DNA of 54,793 bases from an uncultured Planctomycetota bacterium (GCA_900696685.1 CAADHA010000048.1:1-54793), one strand, 5' to 3'; shown: positions 27,827 to 36,509, counted from the stretch's first letter. A program made the numbers and translations. Notes: a model not told the origin generated them from the letters alone.

Positions 27827-28174
27827 ATGGCCTTCATTCAGTCCGACCACCACAGCGTTGATGAGGCCGGGTACAAGGCGGTAACGCCTGCCGCGCGGTG
27901 CGCGCTTGCAACGGCCGCGACCTCCATCCCCGGCTCGACCACGCTTGCCCTTCGCAACCCGATCCTCCGCAAGCGATCGCGCCTGCTGATCCGCCACCAC
28001 ACCGGACCCGGCAACACGCTCTACATTGGCGGCGACGGGGCTTCCACGGCGCAGGGCTATCCCCTGGCGCTGGGGCAGGTGCTCGACCTGCCCGTGAGTC
28101 CGGGCGTGATGATCACGGCCGTCACCGGGGCACAGATTTCCAACACCGGAGTTCGCACACTCGAAGCAGGCTGA
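27827..28174 (+). CDS. Small unknown protein, cassette member 1 (phage-structural-like domain)
   Basis: A 115-residue protein with a strong GGAGGAGGA ribosome binding site. The C-terminal 65 residues hold the domain shared by this array: a basic edge (LRKRSRLLIRH), then GNTLYIGGDGASTAQGYPL, a hydrophobic strand (LGQVLDLPVSP) and a closing GVRTLEAG. The YIG...GYPL pattern is common in small structural proteins of tailed phages, but that is family memory and not a search result. There is no signal peptide or membrane segment. It is followed after 57 bases by member 2 on the same strand. Confidence 0.8.
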   Translation: MAFIQSDHHSVDEAGYKAVTPAARCALATAATSIPGSTTLALRNPILRKRSRLLIRHHTGPGNTLYIGGDGASTAQGYPLALGQVLDLPVSPGVMITAVTGAQISNTGVRTLEAG

Positions 28175-28231
28175 GCCGGACGGATTCGGCCCGGCCGCGT
28201 TACATTCTCTCTTACCTGAACTGAGTCAACC

Positions 28232-28588
28232 ATGCCCACGCCCAGCAATCTTCAGAACCTCGATGAACGCGGCTACGTTTTCGTCACGGACGCCGCCGAC
28301 TGCCAGATCCTTGCAAGCCAGAAGACGATCAACGACCACGAGAACCCGACGCCGATCCCGCAGGACTCGACAGGCAGCCCGCGCAACCTGCCGGGGAGGC
28401 GGCGCATCTACCTCAAGAACTTCAGCGGGAACACCGTCTACATCGGCGACAGTTCCGTGAGCGTCGGAACCGGCTACCCCATCGTCGTGAGTGATGAACT
28501 GATCCTGGACATCACGGATGGGATTCAGTTGTACGCGATCGTGGCCGAGTCGGAGACTTCCAATCTCCGGATGCTCGAACTCGCCTGA
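28232..28588 (+). CDS. Small unknown protein, cassette member 2 (clearest copy of the domain)
   Basis: A 118-residue protein and the best-formed member of the array. After a variable N-terminus it has RRRIYLKNFSGNTVYIGDSS, then VGTGYPIVVSDELILDITDG, LYAIVAESETSNLRMLEL. Alternating hydrophobic residues indicate a small beta-sandwich. It has no signal peptide. It matches member 1 around YIG...GYP and matches member 3 around LLYAIAEAGETADLRTIEL, so the three are related to one another. Only 14 bases separate its stop from the preferred start of member 3. The function is unknown. Confidence 0.85.
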   Translation: MPTPSNLQNLDERGYVFVTDAADCQILASQKTINDHENPTPIPQDSTGSPRNLPGRRRIYLKNFSGNTVYIGDSSVSVGTGYPIVVSDELILDITDGIQLYAIVAESETSNLRMLELA

Positions 28589-28602
28589 CGGGAGCGATGA
28601 AG

Positions 28603-28947
28603 ATGCCCGCCAAGGGAATCAAAGTTGACGCATCATACTTCGGCGCCATCCGGACGACTTCGACGGTCGTCGCGGCTGATGTGCCGCAGCGCGTGCCGCA
28701 GCATGCGATGCGCGGGCGGCGATGGATTCGCGTCTTCAACAATGGCCGCATTGAAGGCGCCACGCGCATCAATGTGAAAGTGACCATTGGCGATGGCGAT
28801 GTCGCGCTCCGATCAATGTCAGACATCCAGGGCTTCGGCCTCGACATCGACGAGTTCGTCGATCTTCCGTTCGACGACTCCATTCTTCTCTACGCCATCG
28901 CAGAGGCCGGCGAAACCGCGGATTTGCGCACCATCGAATTGAGGTAG
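28603..28947 (+). CDS. Small unknown protein, cassette member 3
   Basis: A 114-residue protein beginning MPAKGIKVDASYFGA. It shares with member 2 the edge GRRWIRVFNNG, the strand pair FVDLPFDDSILLYAI and the ending ETADLRTIEL; the GYP position has become GFG. I prefer the ATG at 28603 over 28597 because GGGAG (28590-28594) is then eight bases away. It stops five bases before member 4, so the two are almost certainly translated from one messenger. No signal peptide, no known family. Confidence 0.8.
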   Translation: MPAKGIKVDASYFGAIRTTSTVVAADVPQRVPQHAMRGRRWIRVFNNGRIEGATRINVKVTIGDGDVALRSMSDIQGFGLDIDEFVDLPFDDSILLYAIAEAGETADLRTIELR

Positions 28948-28952
28948 CGGGC

Positions 28953-29369
28953 ATGGCACTTCTCAACGGCAAGCGCACCCCGAGGGGGATCGGAATCACT
29001 CGGACGGTGTCGCGCAGAATGCAGGCGATGTGGGGAACGGAGTTTGGGTCGATCCCTCCCAGAGAGGTGCCGAACCCATATCCTGCTTCCATTCCAGGGG
29101 TTCGCCTCGCGAACCGGCACGGAATCTATATCAAGTACTTCCACTCCGATCATGGTACTGCCGGCACTTTCTATCTGATTGAACGACCCGTCGGCGTCGG
29201 GACGACGCAACAACCGACGATGCGTGGCTATCCACTTGTTAGACCGCTGGGGACTGAGAGTCGGCGGCAGAAGCGGCTGAAGCAAGTCTTTTTGCCGATC
29301 ACGGGATTGATACGAATATGGTCGAGCGCCGCCTCAGTCGAGCCTGCCTCCACTCTCGAGTTTGGATGA
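28953..29369 (+). CDS. Small unknown protein, cassette member 4 (most divergent)
   Basis: A 138-residue basic protein. It keeps the array pattern in a looser form: RHGIYIKYFHSDHGTAGTFY, MRGYPLVRPLG, then a strand LKQVFLPITGLIRIWSS and a closing ASTLEFG. The N-terminal part (KRTPRGIGITRTVSRRM) is basic and unlike the others. The gene looks lower in GC and richer in A/T at third positions than its neighbours, a trait it shares with the start of the next gene. It may be a recent arrival or a degenerating copy, although the frame is intact. Confidence 0.72.
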   Translation: MALLNGKRTPRGIGITRTVSRRMQAMWGTEFGSIPPREVPNPYPASIPGVRLANRHGIYIKYFHSDHGTAGTFYLIERPVGVGTTQQPTMRGYPLVRPLGTESRRQKRLKQVFLPITGLIRIWSSAASVEPASTLEFG

Positions 29370-29428
29370 CACCCGATTGCACGCTCGCGCCGCTCCGGTC
29401 CTGCCGGTGTACACAGGAGATGAGGACG

Positions 29429-30451
29429 ATGTTCTGGACCGCATTCTTGGTGCCGTGTGTCGCAGTGGCTGCCATGATTGCCAATGGTGGGCACGAGACT
29501 TCCCGCATTGTCCGATGTCAGGATGCCAAGGGTGGTGGTACGGTCGCAAAGGCACGCGAACCCTATCGGCCGACGATGCAACCGTGCTTCTACGGCGGTG
29601 ACTTCAACCGCCGATCCGCTTTGTCGTCCGACAGAAACACGCGTGTCAGCGAGTCATGGGTATTTGACGATGTGGAGTGGAGCGGCGGGACAGTCACTCA
29701 GATCCGAGCGCACTTTATCACTGATAGAGACACGGGCATTCCGGTTGCTGGTGATGTTGCGATCTACGAAGGCATGGGGGAGGGCGTTTGGGGTCAGGAG
29801 ATCGTCAATATCAGGGATGCAACAGACGGTTTGACTTGGACACGCACGGGACGTCAACATATCACGCGCGATGAGTATGAACTTCGCTTCCAAGTCAGAT
29901 TCGAACTGTCGCCAGGTTCGTATCACGTCGGGGTTCGTCCTGTGGGAACGGGTACGGGGCAGAACTGGATCTCATCGACGAGCGGAGAGAACTCAATCGG
30001 GGTTCCGATTGGCAATGGGAATTCGTTCTTTCAATCGCTTCACTTCGGCTACCTTGTTCCTACTGACGTTCAGCACCTGATTGGGTCGGGCATCTGGGAC
30101 TGGTCGCTTGGCCTGTGCGGCGAGGATGAACGGGCCGTGAGATTGTCACTCGAAGGCGAGTGCCCCGGTGCGATGACCGCGCGGCTGAGCGGCGCGACGC
30201 CGGGCGGACGGCTCGCCCTCATCCGCTCCGCGCCGGGTCGCTGCGGGGGGCAGACCACCATCCCACCGCCAAACCCGTGCTCGGGCACGATCCTCCCCCT
30301 CGGCGGCGCAGCGCTCGTGCGCATCGTCACCGCCGACGGCAAAGGGAACGCCGCGCTCACGGGCAATGTCCCTGGGTCCATCTGCGGCCGCGTCTGCCTC
30401 ATCGCCCTCGACCTGCCCACCTGCGAAGTCAGCAACGTCGCGGAGTTCTGA
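29429..30451 (+). CDS. Secreted protein with the cysteine-rich C-terminal domain
   Basis: A 340-residue protein with a signal peptide (MFWTAFLVPCVAVAAMIANG). The N-terminal two thirds (about 40-225) look like a beta-sandwich with aromatic strands (SESWVFDDVEWSGGTVTQI); function unknown. Residues 237-340 form a separate domain with ECPGAMTARLSGATPGG, PCSGT, CGRVCLIALDLPTC and a final SNVAEF. The SBBP-repeat protein at 43376-46006 ends in the same domain. I chose the ATG at 29429 because AGGAG at 29415-29419 is then nine bases away; 29420 is too close. It lies 59 bases after the four-gene array and is probably part of it. Confidence 0.82.
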   Translation: MFWTAFLVPCVAVAAMIANGGHETSRIVRCQDAKGGGTVAKAREPYRPTMQPCFYGGDFNRRSALSSDRNTRVSESWVFDDVEWSGGTVTQIRAHFITDRDTGIPVAGDVAIYEGMGEGVWGQEIVNIRDATDGLTWTRTGRQHITRDEYELRFQVRFELSPGSYHVGVRPVGTGTGQNWISSTSGENSIGVPIGNGNSFFQSLHFGYLVPTDVQHLIGSGIWDWSLGLCGEDERAVRLSLEGECPGAMTARLSGATPGGRLALIRSAPGRCGGQTTIPPPNPCSGTILPLGGAALVRIVTADGKGNAALTGNVPGSICGRVCLIALDLPTCEVSNVAEF

Positions 30452-30654
30452 ACCGATAGGTCGGGCCAAGGCCCTGCGCCGGCCCGGCAGGTCGGCATAC
30501 GTCGCGACCGTCGCGTGGGACTCTCGCATTCGCACGCAACCGCCGGGCCGCGCTCAAAGCAGCGAGCCGCGCCTGTTGACTCGAATCCCCTTCTGCGCCT
30601 TCTGAGCCCCTTTGAACGTCGCCGACGTATGATCCAGCCTCGAAAGGAGGCGCG

Positions 30655-31716
30655 ATGGATCATCCCAGCGGGCGAATGAAGCGATTGCTCAACTACGCCA
30701 ATTGCGCGGGCTGAGCGGGCAAACTTTCGGCCCAGGCCGTTGCACAGGTTGTGCAGGGATTGCCCCGCTTCCAGGATCCGGACCTGCTGATCGGCGCTGA
30801 ACATTTCAGCGACGCGGGCGTCTATCGCCTTGGCCCGAACCTCGCCATCGTGCAGACCGTCGATTTCTTTCCGCCTGTCGTCGATGATCCGTTCGTGTAC
30901 GGGCAGGTCGCCGCGGCCAATGCGCTCAGCGATGTCTACGCGATGGGGGCGCAGCCGCGCACCGCCCTGAACATCGTCGGTTTCCCCGACAAGGAGCTCG
31001 ATCTATCGATTCTCAACGAGATTCTGCGCGGCGGGGCGGAGCGCGTCCTCGCCGCCGGCGCGGTCATCGTCGGCGGACATTCCGTGCGCGATCAGGAAGT
31101 GAAATACGGCCTGGCGGTGACGGGCACGGTCGATCCGCGACGCATGTTGACGAATGAGCGGGCGCGCATCGGCGATCTGCTCGTGCTCACCAAGGGCCTC
31201 GGGACGGGGTTCATCACGACCGCGAACCGGCGCGGCGAATGCCCCGCCGCGACGCTTGCCGCCGCCTGCGCCAGCATGGTGGCGCTCAACGCGGTCGCCT
31301 CGGCGGCCGCGGTGGAACTCGGCGCCGCCGCCGCGACGGACATCACCGGCTTCGGCCTCGCCGGACACGCCTGCGAACTGGCTGAGGCGAGCAACGTCGC
31401 CATCGAGATCGAACTCTCGAAACTGCCCCTGCTGCCGGGAGCGAAGGAACTTGCCGTGAAGGCAAACTTCACCCGGGCGATCTCGTCCAACCGCGAGCAC
31501 ACCGAGAGCCGCACGGTGCTTGGCCCCGGCGTCGCCGACTCTGACCTGCTGCCGTTTCTCTTCGACCCGCAGACCTCCGGCGGCCTGCTCGTGGCGATTG
31601 CGCCGGGGCAGGCGGGGGAGTTCATCCAGCGCTGCCGCGGCGGCGGCGCGCCGTATGCGGCCGTCGTCGGCCGCGTCATGCCTGCGGCCGGCGAGCGCCT
31701 GCGCGTGCTCTCGTGA
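30655..31716 (+). CDS. selD: Selenophosphate synthetase, itself a selenoprotein (TGA at 30712-30714 read as Sec20)
   Basis: Makes selenophosphate from selenide and ATP for selenocysteine synthesis. Without readthrough the frame seems to start inside the protein; an ATG at 30655 with a perfect AAAGGAGG restores the N-terminus. Codon 20 is an in-frame TGA in NCAG-Sec-AGKLS, exactly where other SelD proteins have the catalytic Cys or Sec followed by the essential lysine (CAGCAAKL type). Full length is 353 residues, close to the usual 347. Later motifs are normal: TVDFFPPVVDDPF, GGHSVRDQEVKYGLAVTG and DPQTSGGLL. A bSECIS-like hairpin follows the TGA. The gene heads selD-selB-selA-tRNA-Sec; a TATGAT box lies at 30628-30633. 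Confidence 0.93.
30741..30755 (+). promoter_or_regulatory. Candidate bacterial SECIS hairpin in selD
   Basis: TGCAC (30741-30745) pairs with GTGCA (30751-30755), leaving a five-base loop AGGTT with G in second place. The loop begins 31 bases after the TGA, inside the 16-37-base window and with the early loop G that are typical of bacterial SECIS elements recognised by SelB. A second small hairpin (GGGC 30717-30720 with GCCC 30730-30733) sits closer to the TGA. Confidence 0.65.
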
Positions 31717-31762
31717 CCAGGGCGGCGCGGCTCACGGCCCCAACCCTTCGTACAGTTCTCCC

Positions 31763-33739
31763 ATGGCCCGCCAACTCATCCTCGGCACTGCGGGGCACAT
31801 CGACCACGGCAAGACTGCCCTCGTCCGCGCGCTCACCGGTGTCGATACCGACCGCCTGCCCGAGGAGAAGGCGCGCGGCATTACGATCGACATCGGCTTC
31901 GCCCATCTCGATCTCGGCGAGGTTCGCTACGGAATCGTCGATGTGCCGGGGCACGAGCGATTCATCCGCAACATGCTCGCCGGCGCGGCGGGAATCGACG
32001 TCGCCATGCTCGTCGTCGCGGCCGATGACTCGATCATGCCGCAGACGCGCGAGCACCTTGCCATTCTCGAATTGCTCCAGATTCCGACGGGTCTCGTCGT
32101 ACTGACCAAGTGCGACCTTGCCGATGCCGACTGGCTCGAACTGGTCGAAGAGGATGTGCGCTCGCTTGTGCGTGAGACTTTTCTGCGCGAGGCGCCGATC
32201 GTGCGGACCTCCGCGCACCGCGGCGAAGGGCTTGACGAACTGAAACGCTCGCTTCTGGAGATTGCTTCAACGAGTCCGACGACACGCCCCGGGCCCCAGG
32301 CCCCAGGCCTCTTCCGCCTCCCCGTCGATCGCTCCTTCGTGCTCGAGGGGCGCGGGACGATCGTGACGGGCACGGTCTGGTCGGGCACGGCGAGAGTCGG
32401 TGATGAACTCGACTGGCTGCCCGTCGGCCGCACGGTGCGAGTCCGGGGCCTTCAGACGCACGGCGAAACGGTCGAGTCCGTTGCCGCGGGCCAGCGCGCC
32501 GCGGTCAACCTCACCGGAGTGCATCACAGCGAGATCGTGCGCGGCCACGAACTCGCCTCGCCGCATCACCTCAAGGCCTCGCGCCGCATCACCGCCCACC
32601 TGCGCGTCCTGCGCGAGAGTCCGCTGCCCCTGCGCCACCGCGACCGCGTGCGCATCCACCTCGGCACGCAGGAGGCGATCGCCTGGGTGCGTCTGCTGGG
32701 CGAGTCGCGCCTGGAGCCTGGCGCGTCGGGAATGGCGCAACTGATTTCGCCCAGGCCGATTGTGTGCCGCGGGCGTCAGCCACTGATTATCCGCGCCGAG
32801 TCGCCGCTGGTGACTCTCGGCGGGGGCGTAGTGCTCCAATGCGCCGGCGAGCGCGTCGTGCGCCGCGCGGCTTCGGTGTTGCGGACCATCGCAGGCCTGC
32901 TGGCCGACGATAATCTCATGCGCGCTGACGCCGTCCTCTTTCACCTCCAGCCGCGGGAGGTGAGCGTCGCCGATCTCGCCTGCGAACTCGGGGTGGATCA
33001 CGAGGCAGCGCAGGGGCTGATCGATCGGCTCAGGCAGACCGGCCGGTTGCGCGCCCTGGCTGTCTCGGCGCGCCGGACCGTGTTGCTGCACGCCGATCAT
33101 GTGCGGCAGTTGGAATCGCATGTCTCGGAGGCTTTGGCTCGACTCCACGCGCAGTCGCCCATGGAGGCTGCCATCCCTCGCGCGCGCATTGTGCAGGCGC
33201 TGGCCTGGGTGGACGCCGATCTCGTGCAGGGCGTGCTCGCGCTGATGATCGAGTCGGGCGATGTCATCGCGTCGGCTGCGGGCGTGGCGCAGCGCGACCA
33301 TTCGCCGCGCCTCACCGAGGCGCAGGAAGCACTGCGAAAGCGTCTCGTGGCGCGCTACGAGCGCGACGCCTTCACGCCTCCCGAGCCGGTTGAACTCGCG
33401 GCCGAGCACGGCGCCGGCGAAGACGAGGTCCGCGCCCTTCTGGCGCTGTGCGTGCAGCGCGGCGAACTGGTTCATCTCGGGGCTGTGCTCTACCTGCACG
33501 CGGCCCGTCATGCCTGCTTGATCGAGAGAATCGACAGTGCGCTGGCCGGCGGCCGCGAACTCACTGTTTCGGAGATCCGCAACCTGCTGGATACGTCGCG
33601 CAGGTACGCCGTGCCGATCTGCGAATACCTGGATCGAATCGGCATGACCGCGCGACGTGGCGATGCGCGCGTCGCCGGGCCGCGAGCCGGCGCACGGGCA
33701 GCAATCGCCGGTCAGTCGGCATCCGGCGCCTCGGTGTGA
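31763..33739 (+). CDS. selB: Selenocysteine-specific elongation factor
   Basis: A 658-residue GTPase that brings Sec-tRNA to UGA codons through the SECIS hairpin. The GTPase domain is complete: GHIDHGKT (G1), RGITIDIGF (effector loop), DVPGHERF (G3) and TKCD (G4). EF-Tu-like domains 2 and 3 follow, then winged-helix repeats from about residue 380 to the end, which bind mRNA. The linker after the GTPase domain holds an unusual Pro/Gly-rich bit ([11 protein letters not shown]). The start at 31763 has no clear Shine-Dalgarno; TACAGT six bases upstream could be a -10 for a leaderless start, but co-transcription from selD (46-base gap) is more likely. Confidence 0.95.
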   Translation: MARQLILGTAGHIDHGKTALVRALTGVDTDRLPEEKARGITIDIGFAHLDLGEVRYGIVDVPGHERFIRNMLAGAAGIDVAMLVVAADDSIMPQTREHLAILELLQIPTGLVVLTKCDLADADWLELVEEDVRSLVRETFLREAPIVRTSAHRGEGLDELKRSLLEIASTSPTTRPGPQAPGLFRLPVDRSFVLEGRGTIVTGTVWSGTARVGDELDWLPVGRTVRVRGLQTHGETVESVAAGQRAAVNLTGVHHSEIVRGHELASPHHLKASRRITAHLRVLRESPLPLRHRDRVRIHLGTQEAIAWVRLLGESRLEPGASGMAQLISPRPIVCRGRQPLIIRAESPLVTLGGGVVLQCAGERVVRRAASVLRTIAGLLADDNLMRADAVLFHLQPREVSVADLACELGVDHEAAQGLIDRLRQTGRLRALAVSARRTVLLHADHVRQLESHVSEALARLHAQSPMEAAIPRARIVQALAWVDADLVQGVLALMIESGDVIASAAGVAQRDHSPRLTEAQEALRKRLVARYERDAFTPPEPVELAAEHGAGEDEVRALLALCVQRGELVHLGAVLYLHAARHACLIERIDSALAGGRELTVSEIRNLLDTSRRYAVPICEYLDRIGMTARRGDARVAGPRAGARAAIAGQSASGASV

Positions 33740-33777
33740 ACGTCCGACCGCGCCGCGGCGCGATGAGGGAGTGCGGC

Positions 33778-35232
33778 ATGAATGATCGGCAGAAGGCAAG
33801 TCAGGTTCCGGCAGCGCCCGTCGAGGGCGAAAGCGGATCACGGCGTTCCATCCCCTCGATTCACGCGCTGGTTGAGTCGCTCGAAGCGATGGGCTGGTTG
33901 CGGCGCGTGTCGCGCGCGGTGATCGTTGAGGCGGCGCGTGAAGCGGTGCAGCGGTTCCGCGAAAGCGCCGCCGCAGTGCGATCGCTGGATGCGCGCCTCG
34001 TCGAGGAGCGCCTCCTTCACGAGATCGCCGTCCAACTGGAGCGTGAGGAGCGCCTGCCGCTGGCCCGCGCGATCAATGCGACGGGGATTCTCCTGCACAC
34101 CGGTCTCGGCCGCGCGCCGCTGGCCGAAGCGGCGGTCGATGCGCTTGCCGACGTCGCGGGCGGCTACGCGCCCGTCGAACTCGACCTCGAGACCGGCGGG
34201 CGCGGCAAGCGGCGGCACATCGTCGAGCGCCTCCTGATGCGCCTCACGGGCTGCGAGGCGGCGGTCGTCGTCAACAACAACGCCGCAGCGCTTCTGCTGG
34301 TGCTGGCAACGCTCGCTCGCGGCCGGCGCGTCATCGTCTCACGCGGCGAACTCATCGAGATCGGCGGGTCCTTCCGCCTCCCGGAGGGCATTGAGTCCGG
34401 CGGGGCTGTCCTGCGCGAAGTCGGCACCACCAACAAGACTCGATTGGGCGACTACGAACGCGCCATCGACGAGACGGCCGGCGCGCTCCTCAAGGCCCAC
34501 GCCTCCAACTACCGCATCGAAGGCTTCACCGCCGCCGTCGATATCGCTGAACTTGCAGAACTCGGGCGCAGCCGCGGCCTTCCGGTGATCCACGACATCG
34601 GGTCCGGCGTGCTCAACGCGGAGCAGGCGGCGCTGCTGCCGGCCGGCGAGCCTGATGCGCGATCATCGATCGAAGCGGGCGCGGACATCGTGCTCTTCAG
34701 CGGCGACAAACTTCTCGGCGGGCCGCAGTGTGGCCTGATCATCGGCCGGCGCGATCTTATTGATGCCATCGACGCCAACCCGCTCATGCGGGCGCTGCGC
34801 GTGGACAAGCAGACGCTCGCCGCCCTCGCCGCCACGCTCCAGATTCACCAGGACCTCGGCCGCGTGCAGCGCGAACTGCCCGTCTGGCGGGCTCTGAGCG
34901 CTTCGCTCGATCATCTGCGATCGCGTGCCGGCGTGCTGGTCGAGCAACTCGGCGTCGTCGATGGAATTGCGGAGGTGCACGTCGTGCCTTCCACCGCATA
35001 CCTCGGGGGCGGCTCGGTGCCGGCCCAGGCGATCGACAGCATTGCCGTGCAGATCACGCCGGAAGACCTCAGCGCCGGCGAGGTGGCCCGGCGGCTGCGG
35101 AACGGATCGAACACCGTCATCGCCCGCGTGCATGATGAAGCGCTCTGGTGCGACCTGCGTACGGTCTTTGACGATGAAGATGAACGACTTGTCGAGGCGA
35201 TCCGTGAAGCGATTGGCCCCGAAGCCGCTTGA
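33778..35232 (+). CDS. selA: L-seryl-tRNA(Sec) selenium transferase
   Basis: A 484-residue PLP enzyme that converts Ser-tRNA-Sec to Sec-tRNA-Sec using selenophosphate. It has the N-terminal tRNA-binding helical part (IPSIHALVESLEAMGWLRRV), the INATGILLHTGLGRAPL entry motif, and the PLP lysine Lys311 in FSGDKLLGGPQCG. It is slightly longer than the E. coli enzyme (463). I chose the ATG at 33778 with GAGGGA seven bases upstream; an ATG at 33763 would add five residues. It follows selB by 38 bases and is followed by tRNA-Sec after 52 bases, completing the locus. Confidence 0.95.
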   Translation: MNDRQKASQVPAAPVEGESGSRRSIPSIHALVESLEAMGWLRRVSRAVIVEAAREAVQRFRESAAAVRSLDARLVEERLLHEIAVQLEREERLPLARAINATGILLHTGLGRAPLAEAAVDALADVAGGYAPVELDLETGGRGKRRHIVERLLMRLTGCEAAVVVNNNAAALLLVLATLARGRRVIVSRGELIEIGGSFRLPEGIESGGAVLREVGTTNKTRLGDYERAIDETAGALLKAHASNYRIEGFTAAVDIAELAELGRSRGLPVIHDIGSGVLNAEQAALLPAGEPDARSSIEAGADIVLFSGDKLLGGPQCGLIIGRRDLIDAIDANPLMRALRVDKQTLAALAATLQIHQDLGRVQRELPVWRALSASLDHLRSRAGVLVEQLGVVDGIAEVHVVPSTAYLGGGSVPAQAIDSIAVQITPEDLSAGEVARRLRNGSNTVIARVHDEALWCDLRTVFDDEDERLVEAIREAIGPEAA

Positions 35233-35284
35233 TACCTAGTCTCACCTTGCCGGGCGGCACAAGTCAAATCGCCGCTCACAATCA

Positions 35285-35381
35285 GGGAGTGTCAGCACGC
35301 CTGGTGGCGGTCACGGGCTTCAAACCCGTTGTGGTGTCTGGAATACAGGCTCCAGGTGGGTTCGATTCCCATCCACTCCCG
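35285..35381 (+). tRNA. selC: tRNA-Sec (anticodon TCA)
   Basis: A 97-base tRNA with all the special features of tRNA-Sec. The acceptor stem GGGAGTG pairs with CACTCCC, and the eighth position appears to be a T/C mismatch. The D arm has a TGGT loop. The anticodon stem ACGGG/CCCGT carries loop CTTCAAA with anticodon TCA at 35320-35322. The long variable arm has a perfect CTGGA/TCCAG stem, and the T loop is TTCGATT. Discriminator is G; CCA is not encoded. It lies directly after selA. Confidence 0.95.
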
Positions 35382-35417
35382 TTTCCCCCTGGCTGCTTAC
35401 GCGGCACGGAACCGTCG

Positions 35418-36509
35418 ATGCGCTGGATTGAACTGGCAGTCACAGTGATGATCGTACTCGGCACCGCGGGCTGCTCCCATGCCGGTCCGTCGGCGGATCA
35501 GATCGCGAGAACACTGCGGGAAGGGCTGATCGAGTTCGCAACCGGAACAGATGCCGGCCTGCGCGGTCTCAGCGCGATAGACACGCAGACCGCATGGGCG
35601 AGCGGCAGCGGCGGGACCATCCTGCGCACCACCACGGGCGGACTGTCCTGGCGGAACGTCTCGATCGCAGATGCGGCCGGCCTCGACTTGCGAATGATTC
35701 ACGCCTTCGACGCCGATCGTGCGTGCGCACTCAGCGCCGGTTCGCCTGCGAGACTCTATCGCACGGAGAACGGCGGTGCGACGTGGACGCTCGTATACGA
35801 GGACCGCCGCCCGGAGATCTTCTTCGACGCAATGCGACTCGAAGGCGAGGATTTCGGCATCGCGTTCGGCGATCCCATCGACGGTCGACTCCAGATCATT
35901 TCGACGAGAGACGGCGGCAGGACATGGCGCCCGCATGGTCAGGAAAGTTGTCCCGCGTCACTTCCGGGTGAAGCGGGCTTCGCCGCATCCAACTCCGCAC
36001 TGGCGATCTCGGGTCGAACAGTCTGCATCGGCCTCGGCGGCGCCACGGGTGTTGGCGTGGCGCGCATCGCCATGAGCGGCGACCGCGGTCAGTCGTGGGT
36101 GATGAGGGAGACGCCTCTCGCGGCATCCGCCTCCAGTGGAGTTTTTTCCGTTGCACTTGCCGATGGCGGCAGGCTCGCGCTGGCCGTAGGCGGCAACTAC
36201 CTGGTTCCTGATGATGGCTCGGGCACTGCCGCCGTGTCGATCGACGGAGGAAAGTCGTGGCGCGTTCCCGATGGACCAGGGCCTCGGGGATACCGGTCAG
36301 GCTTGGCGTTCATTCCGTCGCTCGGCGCCGGAGTCGCGCTGGCCGTCGGACCGAGCGGCGCGGATGTCACGACCGATTCCGGCCGCTCCTGGCTGCCGGT
36401 CGCGCTCGGCGCCTGGCATGCGGTCCAGACGTCACGGGATGGATCAAGCGTCTGGGTTTCGGGCGCCGCCGGTCGAGTCGGACGAATCGTCGTGCCTGAC
36501 CACCGATGA
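35418..36509 (+). CDS. Lipoprotein beta-propeller (Ycf48/BNR-repeat-like)
   Basis: A 363-residue lipoprotein (signal MRWIELAVTVMIVLGTAGC, lipobox TAGC) made of BNR-type propeller repeats with Asp-box-like turns, for example RTENGGATWTL, STRDGGRTWRP, SIDGGKSWRVP and TTDSGRSWLPV. This pattern is typical of the Ycf48/photosystem-assembly-like and WD40/YVTN/BNR family, which in non-phototrophs has no fixed function. It should sit on the outer face of a membrane. It starts 37 bases after tRNA-Sec but has nothing visible to do with selenium. The frame is open through the tRNA, so the start rests on the signal peptide. Confidence 0.85.
   Translation: MRWIELAVTVMIVLGTAGCSHAGPSADQIARTLREGLIEFATGTDAGLRGLSAIDTQTAWASGSGGTILRTTTGGLSWRNVSIADAAGLDLRMIHAFDADRACALSAGSPARLYRTENGGATWTLVYEDRRPEIFFDAMRLEGEDFGIAFGDPIDGRLQIISTRDGGRTWRPHGQESCPASLPGEAGFAASNSALAISGRTVCIGLGGATGVGVARIAMSGDRGQSWVMRETPLAASASSGVFSVALADGGRLALAVGGNYLVPDDGSGTAAVSIDGGKSWRVPDGPGPRGYRSGLAFIPSLGAGVALAVGPSGADVTTDSGRSWLPVALGAWHAVQTSRDGSSVWVSGAAGRVGRIVVPDHR

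Noticed and set aside
27827-29369. The four-gene array as a full prophage
   Set aside because: No terminase, portal, integrase, lysis or tail genes are in or next to it. Only the domain style is phage-like.
30712-30714. In-frame TGA in selD as a pseudogene mutation or sequencing error
   Set aside because: It falls exactly on the Cys/Sec column of SelD, a bSECIS-like hairpin follows, and selA, selB and tRNA-Sec are adjacent.
30751-31716. selD starting at 30751 (ATG or GTG after the TGA)
   Set aside because: That start would drop the catalytic residue and the conserved lysine and has no Shine-Dalgarno sequence. The start at 30655 with TGA read as Sec explains everything.
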